From an uncultured Agathobacter sp. (GTDB taxonomy: Bacteria > Bacillota > Clostridia > Lachnospirales > Lachnospiraceae): a stretch of 64,000 nucleotides of DNA. The stretch covers positions 310,001-374,000 of the forward strand of contig CAKRNE010000002.1 in NCBI GenBank assembly GCA_934365945.1, written 5' to 3'. How positions within the stretch are numbered: position 1 is the stretch's first letter; each line of letters begins with the position of its first letter. Made by a program: the position numbers and the translations under genes. The notes beneath the pieces were generated by a model. The model was not told the DNA's origin, ran no database searches, and saw only the letters and a program-made list of their open reading frames with translations. This document shows, piece by piece, positions 1 to 9,462 of this stretch.

Positions 1-397
1 TAAGCAGTCACCCTACAGCTTTGCCTATTTTGTACTGGATGATGTAAGAGAAAGGCTTTATGAGAGGATAGATAAGAGAGTTGATATCATGGTTTCAAAC
101 GGACTTGTCGATGAGGTGAAAAAGCTAAAGGCGATGGGCTGTACAAGCGATATGGTATCCATGAAGGGCATAGGCTACAAGGAAATCCTTGCATATCTCG
201 ACGGAGAATATTCACTTGATGAGGCTGTGGACAAGGTAAAGCTTGAATCAAGGCGCTTTGCAAAGAGACAGCTTACCTGGTTTAGGAGAGAAAAAGACAC
301 CATATGGATAGAAAAAAACGAATATTCATATGATGATAATAAAATATTAAATAAAATACAAGAAATTTTAGCAGAAAAGAGGATTATAATTTGTTAG
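1..397 (+). CDS. miaA: tRNA dimethylallyltransferase MiaA, C-terminal part
   Basis: This is the 3' end of a gene that begins before the window; the open frame runs from base 2 to the TAG at 395-397. MiaA transfers a dimethylallyl group to A37 of tRNAs that read U-starting codons. The visible part carries the family's C-terminal signature: LYERIDKRVD, then GLVDEV, GIGYKEIL and the conserved RFAKRQLTWFRR block. The last seven bases overlap the TTG start of the next gene, so the two are probably translationally coupled. The ATG at 89 is an internal methionine, not the start. Identification is secure for the visible part. Confidence 0.93.
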   Translation, partial: KQSPYSFAYFVLDDVRERLYERIDKRVDIMVSNGLVDEVKKLKAMGCTSDMVSMKGIGYKEILAYLDGEYSLDEAVDKVKLESRRFAKRQLTWFRREKDTIWIEKNEYSYDDNKILNKIQEILAEKRIIIC

Positions 398-1689
398 ATA
401 CCAATGAAGCCATTTACAGGCAGTATGAGACACTTGGAATATCAAAGGAGGTTTTGGATTTCGGAACCTCTGTAGAAAAGGAGCTTAAGGAGCGTTTTGA
501 CAAAATAGACACAAATGCTGAGTATAATCAGCTTAAGGTCATAGCTGCCATGCAGAAAAACAAGGTGAGCGCAGAGTGCTTCCAGACATCAAGCGGCTAC
601 GGCTACAATGACCTCGGAAGAGATACACTTGAGAGGGTATACGCTGACTGCTTTGGCGCAGAGGATGCGCTTGTAAGACCGCAGATTACCTGTGGCACAC
701 ATGCACTTGCACTTGCCCTCATGTCAAACCTGCGCCCGGGCGATGAGCTTTTAAGCCCCGTCGGAAAGCCTTATGATACACTTGAGGAGGTAATAGGCAT
801 ACGCCCTTCAAAGGGCTCGCTTGCTGAGTACGGCATCACATATGCGCAGGTTGATTTACTGCCTGACGGTGAGTTTGACTATGACGGAATAAAGAAAGCC
901 ATCAACGAAAAAACAAAGCTTGTCACAATCCAGCGCTCTAAGGGCTATGCTACAAGACCTACGCTTTCGGTCAAAAAAATAGGCGAGCTCATCGCCTTTG
1001 TAAAGAGCATAAAGCCTGATGTGATCTGTATGGTCGATAACTGCTACGGTGAGTTTGTAGAGGAGACAGAGCCTATCCAGGTTGGAGCAGACATGATGGT
1101 TGGCTCACTGATCAAAAATCCGGGAGGCGGACTTGCACCAATCGGAGGCTATATTGTCGGCAAAAAGGAATGCGTTGAAAATGCCGCATACCGCCTCACA
1201 TCTCCGGGACTTGGCAAGGAGGTTGGAGCCTCACTTGGAGTCATCCAGTCATTTTATCAGGGCTTTTTCCTTGCACCGACTGTCGTAAGCGGAGCATTAA
1301 AGGGAGCAATCTTTGCCGCAAAAATCTATGAAAAGCTTGGTTTTAAGGTGGTTCCTGACGGAACTGAGAGCCGTCACGATATCATACAGGCTGTAGAGTT
1401 CAATAACCGCGATGCCATGATAGCCTTCTGCGAGGGCATTCAGGCAGCAGCGCCGGTGGATAGCTATGTGACACCTGAGCCGTGGGCGATGCCGGGCTAT
1501 GACAGTGATGTTATCATGGCAGCAGGCGCATTTGTGCAGGGCTCATCAATTGAGCTTTCTGCTGACGGCCCTGTAAAGCCTCCATATGCGGTTTATTTTC
1601 AGGGAGGACTCACATGGTACCATGCAAAGCTTGGAATTTTGATGTCTTTACAAAAACTTTATGAGAGAAATCTTGTTAAGCTCGTTTAG
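391..1689 (+). CDS. PLP-dependent methionine gamma-lyase family protein (YnbB/aluminium-resistance type)
   Basis: A 432-residue fold-type I pyridoxal-phosphate enzyme of the Cys/Met metabolism group, in the Firmicute subfamily often named YnbB or aluminium-resistance protein. Visible features are the ALVRPQITCGTHA cofactor-loop region, VDNCYGEFVE (PLP-binding Asp) and GSLIKNPGGGLAP, which holds the lysine expected to form the Schiff base. The start is TTG at 391 behind AGAGG, overlapping the miaA stop by seven bases. The miaA-ynbB pairing is common in Firmicutes. The true substrate is not established for this subfamily, so a sulfur amino-acid lyase role is inference. Confidence 0.85.
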   Translation: MLDTNEAIYRQYETLGISKEVLDFGTSVEKELKERFDKIDTNAEYNQLKVIAAMQKNKVSAECFQTSSGYGYNDLGRDTLERVYADCFGAEDALVRPQITCGTHALALALMSNLRPGDELLSPVGKPYDTLEEVIGIRPSKGSLAEYGITYAQVDLLPDGEFDYDGIKKAINEKTKLVTIQRSKGYATRPTLSVKKIGELIAFVKSIKPDVICMVDNCYGEFVEETEPIQVGADMMVGSLIKNPGGGLAPIGGYIVGKKECVENAAYRLTSPGLGKEVGASLGVIQSFYQGFFLAPTVVSGALKGAIFAAKIYEKLGFKVVPDGTESRHDIIQAVEFNNRDAMIAFCEGIQAAAPVDSYVTPEPWAMPGYDSDVIMAAGAFVQGSSIELSADGPVKPPYAVYFQGGLTWYHAKLGILMSLQKLYERNLVKLV

Positions 1690-1760
1690 GTGTGCTACAA
1701 TTAACTGAAAACTTTGCTTAAATCCGTTGTCAATCGCCTGGGAGAAGCGAAAGGGATTAA

Positions 1761-2450
1761 ATGCAGACAAACAAAACAATTAAAGAATTACCGGCATCCG
1801 AGCGTCCTTATGAAAAATTTTTATCTCTGGGGGCATCCGGACTGTCCGATGCAGATTTACTGGCAATCATTATCAAAGCCGGCACAAAAGATAAAAGTGC
1901 GGTAGATATAGCACAGGAGATACTTTCCGGCAGGCATGGCAACCTCTTAAATCTTTATGAGATGTCATATGATGAGCTTATTCAGGTTTCGGGAATCGGA
2001 CAGATTAAGGCAATACAGCTTAAGGCTGTAGCAGAGCTGTCGATGCGCATCTCAAAAGCAAAACGGGCACACAGCATACGCATGAATACACCTGTCACAA
2101 TAGCTGATTATTATATGGAGCAGATGAGACATCTGCAGCAGGAGGTTGTGATATGTGCCTATTTTGATGTAAAAAGCCGGTTTTTAGGTGACAAATTCAT
2201 ATCCAAAGGTTCCCTCAGCTCGTCTGTTGTGGACATAAGTTCTGTCATGAGGACTGCTTTGGAGAAAAATGCGTCAAAAATAGTTCTTTTACACAATCAC
2301 CCCAGTGGTGACTGTACTCCCAGCAAAGATGATATAGCTGTTACAGACAGGCTGGCGGAAGGCTCGAGGATTTTTTCGATAGAGCTTTGTGACCACATTA
2401 TCATCGGAGATAACGAATATTACAGCTTCTATGAAAATAAAATTATATAA
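1761..2450 (+). CDS. radC: RadC family JAB/MPN-domain protein
   Basis: A 229-residue RadC-family protein. The N-terminal third has helix-hairpin-helix character (LSDADLLAIII and VSGIGQIKAIQLKA). The C-terminal half is a JAB/MPN metalloprotease-like domain with the metal motif HNHPSGD followed by PSKDD near residues 174-187. The name comes from a historical DNA-repair link that did not hold up well; the biochemical activity is still unsettled. The ATG at 1761 has an AAAGGG ribosome site. It lies directly upstream of mreB, the usual place for radC in Firmicutes. Confidence 0.92.
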   Translation: MQTNKTIKELPASERPYEKFLSLGASGLSDADLLAIIIKAGTKDKSAVDIAQEILSGRHGNLLNLYEMSYDELIQVSGIGQIKAIQLKAVAELSMRISKAKRAHSIRMNTPVTIADYYMEQMRHLQQEVVICAYFDVKSRFLGDKFISKGSLSSSVVDISSVMRTALEKNASKIVLLHNHPSGDCTPSKDDIAVTDRLAEGSRIFSIELCDHIIIGDNEYYSFYENKII

Positions 2451-2473
2451 ACAGAAGACGAGGTAGAATCATT

Positions 2474-3475
2474 ATGAGTAATAACGTTTATGGAATTGAT
2501 TTGGGAACCAACAATTTCAAGGTATATTCAAAGGCTACAGGCAAGACAATGCTTGAGAAAAATACTATTGCAGTAGTGAATAAAAATCAGATATATTCAT
2601 ATGGCAATTCAGCATATGCCATGTATGAAAAAGCTCCTGAAAATATTCTGGTCAAATTCCCTGTAGTTGAGGGAGTTATTGCAGATTATAATCTTCTCCA
2701 GAAAATGATATTTGATTTCCTGGAGCACAGAATAAAGGCAAGAATAAAGAATGCTGAGTTTATAATAGCTGTTCCTACAGATATTACACCTGTTGAAAAA
2801 AGAGCATTCTATGAGATTTTTTATAAGAGCAAGGCAAAGCCAAAGAAGGTGCTGCTTTGTGAGAAGCCTATAGCTGATGCTGTAGGGCTTGATATCGATG
2901 TAAATGAGCCGACGGGAGTCATGATTGTTGACATGGGAGCCGATACTACAGAGACATCTGTCATATCACTTGGCGGACTGGTACTCAGTGACCTGCTTCA
3001 TTTTGGCGGCAACAGACTTGATGAGTCGATTATTTCCTACATCAGAAAAGAATACAACCTTGTAATAGGCCAGAAAACAGCCAAATCATTAAAGGAGACA
3101 ATAGGCTCAGCCCTTCCTGGACGTGAGGACAGGATGGTAGTTGTGGGACGTGACGTATTAAGCGGACTTCCTATAGAGATGGAGATATCTTCAGAGGCCA
3201 TATATGAGGCAATGAAGTCAAATCTTGAATCAATATGCACATCCATAAAAATGATACTTGAGAAAACTCCGCCAGAGCTTGCAAAGGACATTATTCATTC
3301 CGGAATATATATTACCGGTGGCGGTTCAAAGCTTCAGGGACTTGGTCAGCTCTTTGAGCAGATTACAGGAATAAAGGTGATTCCTTCAGAGTTCCCTGAG
3401 GAAAGTGCTGTAAGAGGCCTTGTTAAGATTGTTTCCGAATCAAAATACAAGACACTTCCGTTCAGCATAAAATAA
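2474..3475 (+). CDS. mreB: Rod shape-determining protein MreB (actin homologue)
   Basis: A 333-residue bacterial actin. The phosphate-1 loop GIDLGTNNFKVY starts near residue 7, the phosphate-2 region VDMGADTTET lies near 153, and the adenosine motif ITGGGSKLQGL near 275. MreB filaments under the membrane direct the elongation machinery that inserts lateral peptidoglycan. The gene starts 23 bases after radC and is followed closely by mreC, mreD and PBP2, so it belongs to one morphogenesis operon. Mbl or MreBH paralogues cannot be excluded by sequence alone, but the mreCD linkage favours MreB. Confidence 0.94.
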   Translation: MSNNVYGIDLGTNNFKVYSKATGKTMLEKNTIAVVNKNQIYSYGNSAYAMYEKAPENILVKFPVVEGVIADYNLLQKMIFDFLEHRIKARIKNAEFIIAVPTDITPVEKRAFYEIFYKSKAKPKKVLLCEKPIADAVGLDIDVNEPTGVMIVDMGADTTETSVISLGGLVLSDLLHFGGNRLDESIISYIRKEYNLVIGQKTAKSLKETIGSALPGREDRMVVVGRDVLSGLPIEMEISSEAIYEAMKSNLESICTSIKMILEKTPPELAKDIIHSGIYITGGGSKLQGLGQLFEQITGIKVIPSEFPEESAVRGLVKIVSESKYKTLPFSIK

Positions 3476-3498
3476 CAAAATCCTAATTAGAGGTTCAA

Positions 3499-4428
3499 AT
3501 GAGTAGTAAATTTCGAAAAAGAAAAAGAAATCGCAATAATAAGCTGCCGGCAAGATTCACTCTTCTTATAATGACCGGAGTATGTTTTCTTACAATATTT
3601 TTAAGCCTTACTATGAACATATCCGGAGGTCCGCTGCAGGATGCTGCCGGATATGTATTCGTACCTATGCAGAAGGGCATTAACACTCTTGGAAACGGCA
3701 TTTCGGACAAGATAACCGAGTTTCGTACATTGGGAAAGATTAAATCTGAAAATAAAAAGCTTAAAAAACAGGTTGAGGAGCTTACTACACAGCTTACCAC
3801 CAACAAGCTCGAGCAGTATGAGTTAAACAATTACAGAGAGCTTTTTGACCTTGATGCTAAATATCCGACCTATCAAAAGGTTGCTGCAAGTGTTATAGCA
3901 AAGGACAGTGGCAACTGGTTTTCAACCTTTACCATTGACAAGGGTAAAAAAGACGGCGTGGACGTCGGCATGAATGTGCTTGCCGGAAGCGGACTGGTTG
4001 GTATTGTCACCGATGCCGGCAACAATTATGCCAAGGTCAGATGTATTATTGATGATTCAAGCAAGGTGAGCTGCATGGTTTCAACCACCGAGGATAATCT
4101 CACTGTAAGCGGTAATATAAAGACAATGAACGAAAATAAGGTTATCACATTTACAGAGCTCAAGGATGATGATGGTAAAGTACAGGTTGGAGATCCTGTT
4201 GTGACATCATACGTTTCAGACAGATACCAGCAGGGAATTCTGGTGGGATATGTCACATCTGTTGAGAACAATTCCAATAACCTTACCAAGTCCGGCACCA
4301 TCACACCTGTCGTTGATTTTGAACACATTGAAAATGTAATGGTAATTACACAGCTCAAGAACACAGGATCTGATGATACTCAGGCAGCAGAAAGTACTGA
4401 AAATTCGACACAGACCACAACAGAGTAG
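3499..4428 (+). CDS. mreC: Rod shape-determining protein MreC
   Basis: A 309-residue bitopic membrane protein. A basic N-terminus (RKRKRNRNNK) leads into one membrane helix around residues 17-39, then a coiled coil around 68-105 (KSENKKLKKQVEELT). The extracytoplasmic beta-barrel domain includes the typical GMNVLAGSGLVGIV and VGDPVVTS segments. The tail after about residue 285 is a disordered Ser/Thr/Gln-rich stretch. MreC couples cytoplasmic MreB to the PBP2/RodA synthase. It sits 23 bases after mreB and 14 before mreD. Confidence 0.95.
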   Translation: MSSKFRKRKRNRNNKLPARFTLLIMTGVCFLTIFLSLTMNISGGPLQDAAGYVFVPMQKGINTLGNGISDKITEFRTLGKIKSENKKLKKQVEELTTQLTTNKLEQYELNNYRELFDLDAKYPTYQKVAASVIAKDSGNWFSTFTIDKGKKDGVDVGMNVLAGSGLVGIVTDAGNNYAKVRCIIDDSSKVSCMVSTTEDNLTVSGNIKTMNENKVITFTELKDDDGKVQVGDPVVTSYVSDRYQQGILVGYVTSVENNSNNLTKSGTITPVVDFEHIENVMVITQLKNTGSDDTQAAESTENSTQTTTE

Positions 4429-4442
4429 GATAGAGGAGCATA

Positions 4443-4964
4443 ATGAGACGTAAAATAGTATTATTCATCATAATTACAATATGCTTTGTATTGCAGACTA
4501 CCTTGTTTAAGTCCTTTGCAATAGCCGGTATATCACCAAACCTGTTAATAATAGCGGTATCATCGTTTGGATTTATGCGTGGCAAAAAAGAGGGACTGTG
4601 GATAGGATTATTCAGTGGACTTCTTATTGACATTTTTTGCGGAAATTATTTAGGTGTATATGCTCTAATATATATGTATATCGGATATATCAATGGTTTT
4701 TTCCAGAAAAGATTTTATCCGGATGATATAAAGCTTCCGATGCTTCTGATTGGCGGCAGTGACCTGATATACAATCTGTTTGTATATTTTATAATGTTTC
4801 TGCTTCGAGGCAGATTCCGGTTCTTGTATTATCTTAAGTCAATAATTATTCCTGATTTTGTATACACAATGGTTGTAAGTATACTTTTGTATCTGTTATT
4901 CCTTAAGATTAATCAGAAGCTTGAAGAACACGAGAAAAGGAGAGCAAAGAAATTTGATTTATGA
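4443..4964 (+). CDS. mreD: Rod shape-determining protein MreD
   Basis: A 173-residue polytopic protein with about five or six hydrophobic helices and the Firmicute MreD signature around GLWIGLFSGLLIDIFCG. It is the third member of the MreBCD complex. The highly charged C-terminus (KINQKLEEHEKRRAKKFDL) overlaps the start of the PBP2 gene, whose ribosome site lies inside this reading frame. That points to translational coupling of mreD and pbp2. The ATG at 4443 follows TAGAGGAG. Confidence 0.93.
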   Translation: MRRKIVLFIIITICFVLQTTLFKSFAIAGISPNLLIIAVSSFGFMRGKKEGLWIGLFSGLLIDIFCGNYLGVYALIYMYIGYINGFFQKRFYPDDIKLPMLLIGGSDLIYNLFVYFIMFLLRGRFRFLYYLKSIIIPDFVYTMVVSILLYLLFLKINQKLEEHEKRRAKKFDL

Positions 4965-7776
4965 TATAAAAGATTATCTGAAAAAATTTTTCAGCTCCAG
5001 ACTGTTTGTTTTGGCAGCAGTAATGATGCTTTTATTTGCAATACTGGCAGAAAGAATTTTCAGTCTTCAGATTGTTAACGGAGCTGAGTATCAGAAAAAC
5101 TTTATAATGCTTATTAAAAAGCCGCTTTCAATAGATGCTTCGCGAGGCAATATATATGATTGTAATGGCAATCTTTTAGCGTTTAATCAGCTTGCCTACT
5201 CGGTTGTTATTTCTGATAACGGCAACTATTCTTCGACAAAGGAACACAATCGGCTTCTGAACAAGGAGCTTAAGGAGCTTATTGCAGTCATAAAGAAAAA
5301 CGGCGGGGAAATCTATAAAGATTTTCCGATTGACATCAATGAAGACGGTACATACAGCTTTAATATTACATCCGAGACATCACGTAAGAGATTTCTCTCT
5401 GATGTCTTCGGCAAGAAATATGAAAAGCTTGAATATAATAAAAAGCTTGGCTTTGATGAGGCTAATGCAACTGCCGAGAATGTCATAGATTATCTTCGTT
5501 CCAACCAGAATGAGTGCTTTGATGTAAGTGATAAATATGATAAGCAGACAATATATGACATTGTGGTTGTAAGATATGCCATCAAACAGAACCGCTTTAC
5601 AAAGTACAAGACTACGACCATTGCTAAGGATGTAAACGATACAATAGTTGCCTATGTGAATGAGCACTCAGATACTCTTACAGGTGTCTCAATTGAGGAG
5701 GACACTATAAGAAAATACAATTATGCCGAGTATATTTCTCCGATTGTGGGTTATACAGGTAAGATTTCGACTGATGAGTACAATAAACTGTCAGAGGATG
5801 ACAGCTCATATACACAAAATGACATGGTTGGAAAGTCAGGACTCGAACAATACTATGAAAGCTATCTCCGTGGTAAAAACGGTGAGAAACAGGTATATGT
5901 CAATAATGTTGGTAAGATTACAGATGTAATCAGCCAGAAGAATTCGGTTTCCGGAAATGATGTGTATCTGAGTATTGATATAAAGCTTCAGGAGGCAACC
6001 TACAAGCTGCTTGAGCAGGAAATCGCAGGAATTGTCTACTCTAAAATCAAAAGCGGTGAGATTCCCATTACGGATGTATATTTTGCCTTATTGAATAACA
6101 ACGTAATTGATTTGACCCATTTTAATGCGGCTGATGCTTCTGCTACAGAGCAGTCTATATACACCAGCTTCAGTGAGCAGCTTCAGGGGGCGCTTGGCAC
6201 GATAGACAGTGAGCTTCAAAATGGAAATACAGGAACATCCGGTATGTCAGAGCAGGTGCTTGATTATTTCACCTGTGTAATGTCTATGCTCAGTGATGAC
6301 GGATTATTACTGTCTGATCAGATAGATTCATCTGATTCCACATACACAGCGTGGAAGGAAGGCACTGTATCACCAAAGGATTATCTCAAATACTGCATAT
6401 CAAAGCAGTGGATAGATATAACAAAGCTTGATGTAAATCAAAAGTATGCCGACTCATCAGAGGTGTATTCAGCACTTTGTTCATATATTGAAAACGGATT
6501 GTCAACAAATAAGGATTTTGCCAAGATAATCTATAAATATATGGTCAATTCAGGTGCAGTTACAGGTCAGCAGCTCTGCCTTTTATTATTTGACCAGGGT
6601 GTTTTAGATTATGATGATGCGACAGTTAACAATATAGCCAACGGTTCTATCAGTCCTTATGCTTTTCTGATGGACAAGATTAATAACATAGAAATCACCC
6701 CGGCGCAGCTCGCTCTTGACCCATGTACAGGCTCCTCTGTCATAACAGACATAAACACCGGACAGATAAAGGCCATGGTCAGCTATCCCGGCTATGATAA
6801 CAACAAGCTTGCAAATACTGTGGATGCCGATTACTATCAGGCATTAAGGGAGGATAAGTCGAATCCATTATGGAATTATGCCACACAGGAACAGACAGCA
6901 CCGGGTTCTACCTTTAAGATGGTTTCAAGTACAGCAGGACTTGCTGAGGGAGTGATAGATACTTCATCAAAGATAAACTGTACCGGAATATTTACAGATA
7001 TCAGCAATCAGCCAAAATGCTGGATTTATCCCGGAGCACATGGCATGGACAATGTGTCAGAGGCACTGCGTGATTCATGTAACGTATTCTTTTATACAAC
7101 AGGCTTTAGGCTGGCAAGTAAGGATACAGGCTCGTATGATGATGAAAATGGTATGAAATACATACAAAAATATGCATCTATTTACGGTCTTAATGAGAAA
7201 TCCGGTCTTGAAATTGTAGAGAAAACACCATCCATAGCTACACAGTACCCTGTAATGGCAGCAATCGGACAGAGTAATAACAACTTTACGACAGTATCAC
7301 TGTCAAGATATGTGACTGCTGTAGTATCAGGGAAACTGTATGATTATAAGCTGATGAATAAAATTACGGATGCCGACGGAAAAACTGTAAAACAGTACGA
7401 TTCCAAATTTAAAGATATATCAGATACCTTAAACCAGAGTCAGTGGGATGCTATACACCAGGGAATGCGAATGGTAGTTGAGGATCTTCACGATGTATTT
7501 GGCGGTTTCACAGGTGTTGAGGTTGCCGGAAAAACCGGTACTGCCCAGCAGGTTGAAACTCGCCCGAACCATGCTCTTTTTGTGGGATATGCCCCTTACA
7601 GCAATCCTGAGATTTCGATTGCTACGCGTATCTCATTCGGCTACAGCTCACACAATGCGGCTGCAGCATCAAGAAATATAATTTCATACTATTACAATCT
7701 GGAGTCACTTGATGACCTTCTTTCTGTAAAAGCAGAGGGCGTTAATGCATCAGGCTCAAGTGCCCGTACAGATTAA
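4954..7776 (+). CDS. mrdA: Class B penicillin-binding protein 2 (elongation transpeptidase)
   Basis: A PBP2-type peptidoglycan transpeptidase. The start was set at TTG 4954 because AAAGGAGAG lies 10-18 bases upstream inside mreD; an upstream TTG at 4921 has no such site. From this start the protein has 940 residues. One membrane helix near 15-35 is followed by the dimerisation/pedestal domain with SIDASRGNIYDCNGNLLA. The active-site motifs are APGSTFKMV (nucleophile Ser near 652), DSCNVFF (SxN) and GKTGTAQQ near 860. About 230 residues lie between LSIDIKLQEATYKLLEQE and LALDPCTGSSV, which makes it longer than classical PBP2. It partners with RodA, encoded further down the same block. Confidence 0.94.
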   Translation: MIYDIKDYLKKFFSSRLFVLAAVMMLLFAILAERIFSLQIVNGAEYQKNFIMLIKKPLSIDASRGNIYDCNGNLLAFNQLAYSVVISDNGNYSSTKEHNRLLNKELKELIAVIKKNGGEIYKDFPIDINEDGTYSFNITSETSRKRFLSDVFGKKYEKLEYNKKLGFDEANATAENVIDYLRSNQNECFDVSDKYDKQTIYDIVVVRYAIKQNRFTKYKTTTIAKDVNDTIVAYVNEHSDTLTGVSIEEDTIRKYNYAEYISPIVGYTGKISTDEYNKLSEDDSSYTQNDMVGKSGLEQYYESYLRGKNGEKQVYVNNVGKITDVISQKNSVSGNDVYLSIDIKLQEATYKLLEQEIAGIVYSKIKSGEIPITDVYFALLNNNVIDLTHFNAADASATEQSIYTSFSEQLQGALGTIDSELQNGNTGTSGMSEQVLDYFTCVMSMLSDDGLLLSDQIDSSDSTYTAWKEGTVSPKDYLKYCISKQWIDITKLDVNQKYADSSEVYSALCSYIENGLSTNKDFAKIIYKYMVNSGAVTGQQLCLLLFDQGVLDYDDATVNNIANGSISPYAFLMDKINNIEITPAQLALDPCTGSSVITDINTGQIKAMVSYPGYDNNKLANTVDADYYQALREDKSNPLWNYATQEQTAPGSTFKMVSSTAGLAEGVIDTSSKINCTGIFTDISNQPKCWIYPGAHGMDNVSEALRDSCNVFFYTTGFRLASKDTGSYDDENGMKYIQKYASIYGLNEKSGLEIVEKTPSIATQYPVMAAIGQSNNNFTTVSLSRYVTAVVSGKLYDYKLMNKITDADGKTVKQYDSKFKDISDTLNQSQWDAIHQGMRMVVEDLHDVFGGFTGVEVAGKTGTAQQVETRPNHALFVGYAPYSNPEISIATRISFGYSSHNAAAASRNIISYYYNLESLDDLLSVKAEGVNASGSSARTD

Positions 7777-7789
7777 TTTGGAGGAAATA

Positions 7790-8446
7790 ATGGCTTTACC
7801 GGTAGTACTCAAAAGCGGTAAAAACTATGTGAGTGTTGTGCTTGACGATGAACTGCCGTTTGAAGAACTGCTAGTCAGCATCATAAACAAGTTTCGTGAA
7901 TCAGAGTATTTTTTAGGTACAGAGCCCTTTGCCATCATGATAGAAGGCAGGGAGCTTACTGACCGCGAAAAAAATATAATACTGGATGCAATTTATGAAT
8001 ATACATCGGTAAATATATCACACCTTATTGAAAATGATGTGATAAAGGAAACAATTGCTGAAATGCAGGCATATGATGATATGCATTTATCAGGTAAAAA
8101 AGATGACAATAACTGTCTCTTTATCAAAAGAGATGTTATTATGAAAGAAAAAGTATTTGCGCCCGGTAATATTGTGGTTTACGGAGATGTCAAAAAGGGC
8201 GCAATCGTCAAGGCGGGAGCCAATATCATTATACTTGGAGCCTTAAAAGGGCAGGCACTGGCAGGAAATGACCCAGTGATAAAGGATCCTTTTATCATGG
8301 CAAATGATTTCAGACCTGAAAATTTCAGGATAGGACCGCTTGTAGGAAATGCTCCAAGGGCAAAAAAATCAGTTTTGAAAAGGCATCAGCCGCTGCCTCT
8401 TATTGCAGAGTTTACGGATGGTGAAATTCAAATATATTCAATTTAA
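7790..8446 (+). CDS. minC: Septum site-determining protein MinC
   Basis: A 218-residue FtsZ-polymerisation inhibitor. The ATG at 7790 was chosen because TTGGAGGAAATA precedes it directly; the frame is open further upstream but without a ribosome site. The N-terminal domain (about 1-95) has the FtsZ-binding-type fold, and the C-terminal beta-helix domain (about 115-200) carries VVYGDVKKGAIVKAGANIIILGAL, the MinC dimer and MinD-binding signature. It is followed by minD after 32 bases, giving the usual minCDE order. Confidence 0.93.
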   Translation: MALPVVLKSGKNYVSVVLDDELPFEELLVSIINKFRESEYFLGTEPFAIMIEGRELTDREKNIILDAIYEYTSVNISHLIENDVIKETIAEMQAYDDMHLSGKKDDNNCLFIKRDVIMKEKVFAPGNIVVYGDVKKGAIVKAGANIIILGALKGQALAGNDPVIKDPFIMANDFRPENFRIGPLVGNAPRAKKSVLKRHQPLPLIAEFTDGEIQIYSI

Positions 8447-8478
8447 TATTATAATCATAACTAACGGAGGTTTAAATT

Positions 8479-9228
8479 TTGGGTGAAGCAATAGTTTTCA
8501 CTTCAGGAAAAGGCGGTGTTGGTAAAACTACAGTAATATCCAACATCGGAGTTGAACTTTCACGGTTAGATAAAAAGGTTATCATGCTCGATACTGACAT
8601 GGGACTTAGAAATCTGGATTTGGTAATGGGAATTGAGGACAAGGTGAATTATAACCTGCTTGATGTACTAAGCAATAAATGCCGTATAAAACAGGCAATT
8701 GTCCGCAATAGAAAATATCCGAATCTGCATCTGATTCCGGCGGCCCTGCATATGGACGGGCTTTTGCAATACGAAGCCGGATTAAAAATCCTTGTGGAGG
8801 AGTTAAAAGCACATTTTGACTACTGTCTAATAGACGGTCCGGCCGGCATAGACAGCGGTTTCTTCTTTTCTATAGCTCCCGCTGATAGTGCAATAGTTGT
8901 GACCACGCCTCATATATCGGCAATACATGATGCCGGGCGATGCATGGAAATACTTGATTCAAAGCATTTTAGGTCAGTGTCGGTTGTAGTAAATGCATAT
9001 GACGAGCGTATGGTAAGAAAACATCAGATGATTTCTTCAGATGACATTGCCAATATTCTCTCAGCAAATGTCATGGGTACGATACCTCTTGACAAAAACA
9101 TTATTGTATGTCAGAACAGGGGAGTGCCAATCTGCGAGATGCATACGAAGTCACGTCGTGTGTTTTCAATACTGTCACGGCAGATGCTTAACAATGTATC
9201 AGACAGATGTGAAGCGGAGGTAATCTGA
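8479..9228 (+). CDS. minD: Septum site-determining ATPase MinD
   Basis: A 249-residue ParA/MinD-type ATPase starting with TTG at 8479 behind ACGGAGGT. The deviant Walker A is GKGGVGKTT at residues 10-18. MLDTDMGLRNLDL (switch region) and CLIDGPAGID (Walker B) are present. MinD recruits MinC to the membrane and is cycled by MinE. The C-terminus ends about fifteen residues sooner than in classical MinD, and the usual amphipathic, Phe/Lys-rich membrane helix is not evident after RVFSILSRQMLNNV. Confidence 0.94.
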   Translation: MGEAIVFTSGKGGVGKTTVISNIGVELSRLDKKVIMLDTDMGLRNLDLVMGIEDKVNYNLLDVLSNKCRIKQAIVRNRKYPNLHLIPAALHMDGLLQYEAGLKILVEELKAHFDYCLIDGPAGIDSGFFFSIAPADSAIVVTTPHISAIHDAGRCMEILDSKHFRSVSVVVNAYDERMVRKHQMISSDDIANILSANVMGTIPLDKNIIVCQNRGVPICEMHTKSRRVFSILSRQMLNNVSDRCEAEVI

Positions 9229-9230
9229 AT

Positions 9231-9422
9231 ATGAAAAAATTTAAGAGAACCGCAGATTATGCCAAAAACCGTCTTGCACTCATCATTGCAGAGGATTCAA
9301 GGGCATGCGCTCACGCTGAAAGCATGACACAGATAAAAAAGGAAATCAAAAATGTCATACACAGACATATGAATATAAGCGATGATGCTTATGATATTAA
9401 AATTATCCTGCGCGATAAATAA
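9231..9422 (+). CDS. minE: Cell division topological specificity factor MinE, short form
   Basis: A 63-residue MinE. YAKNRLALIIAED matches the conserved MinD-contact region, and IKKEIKNVIHRHMNIS the following helix. It begins three bases after minD. Compared with the roughly 88-residue classical protein it lacks the short N-terminal membrane-targeting segment and stops after DIKIILRDK, so the last beta strand of the dimer domain is missing. Position and core motif make the assignment firm; how well such a short form oscillates is unknown. Confidence 0.88.
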   Translation: MKKFKRTADYAKNRLALIIAEDSRACAHAESMTQIKKEIKNVIHRHMNISDDAYDIKIILRDK

Positions 9423-9462
9423 CATATATTAGTTTTACAGATAACAGATAGGAAGTAACAAA

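Noticed and set aside
1714..1905. 63-codon frame overlapping the start of radC
   Set aside because: The radC frame is strongly conserved through this region; the alternative has no ribosome site or motif.
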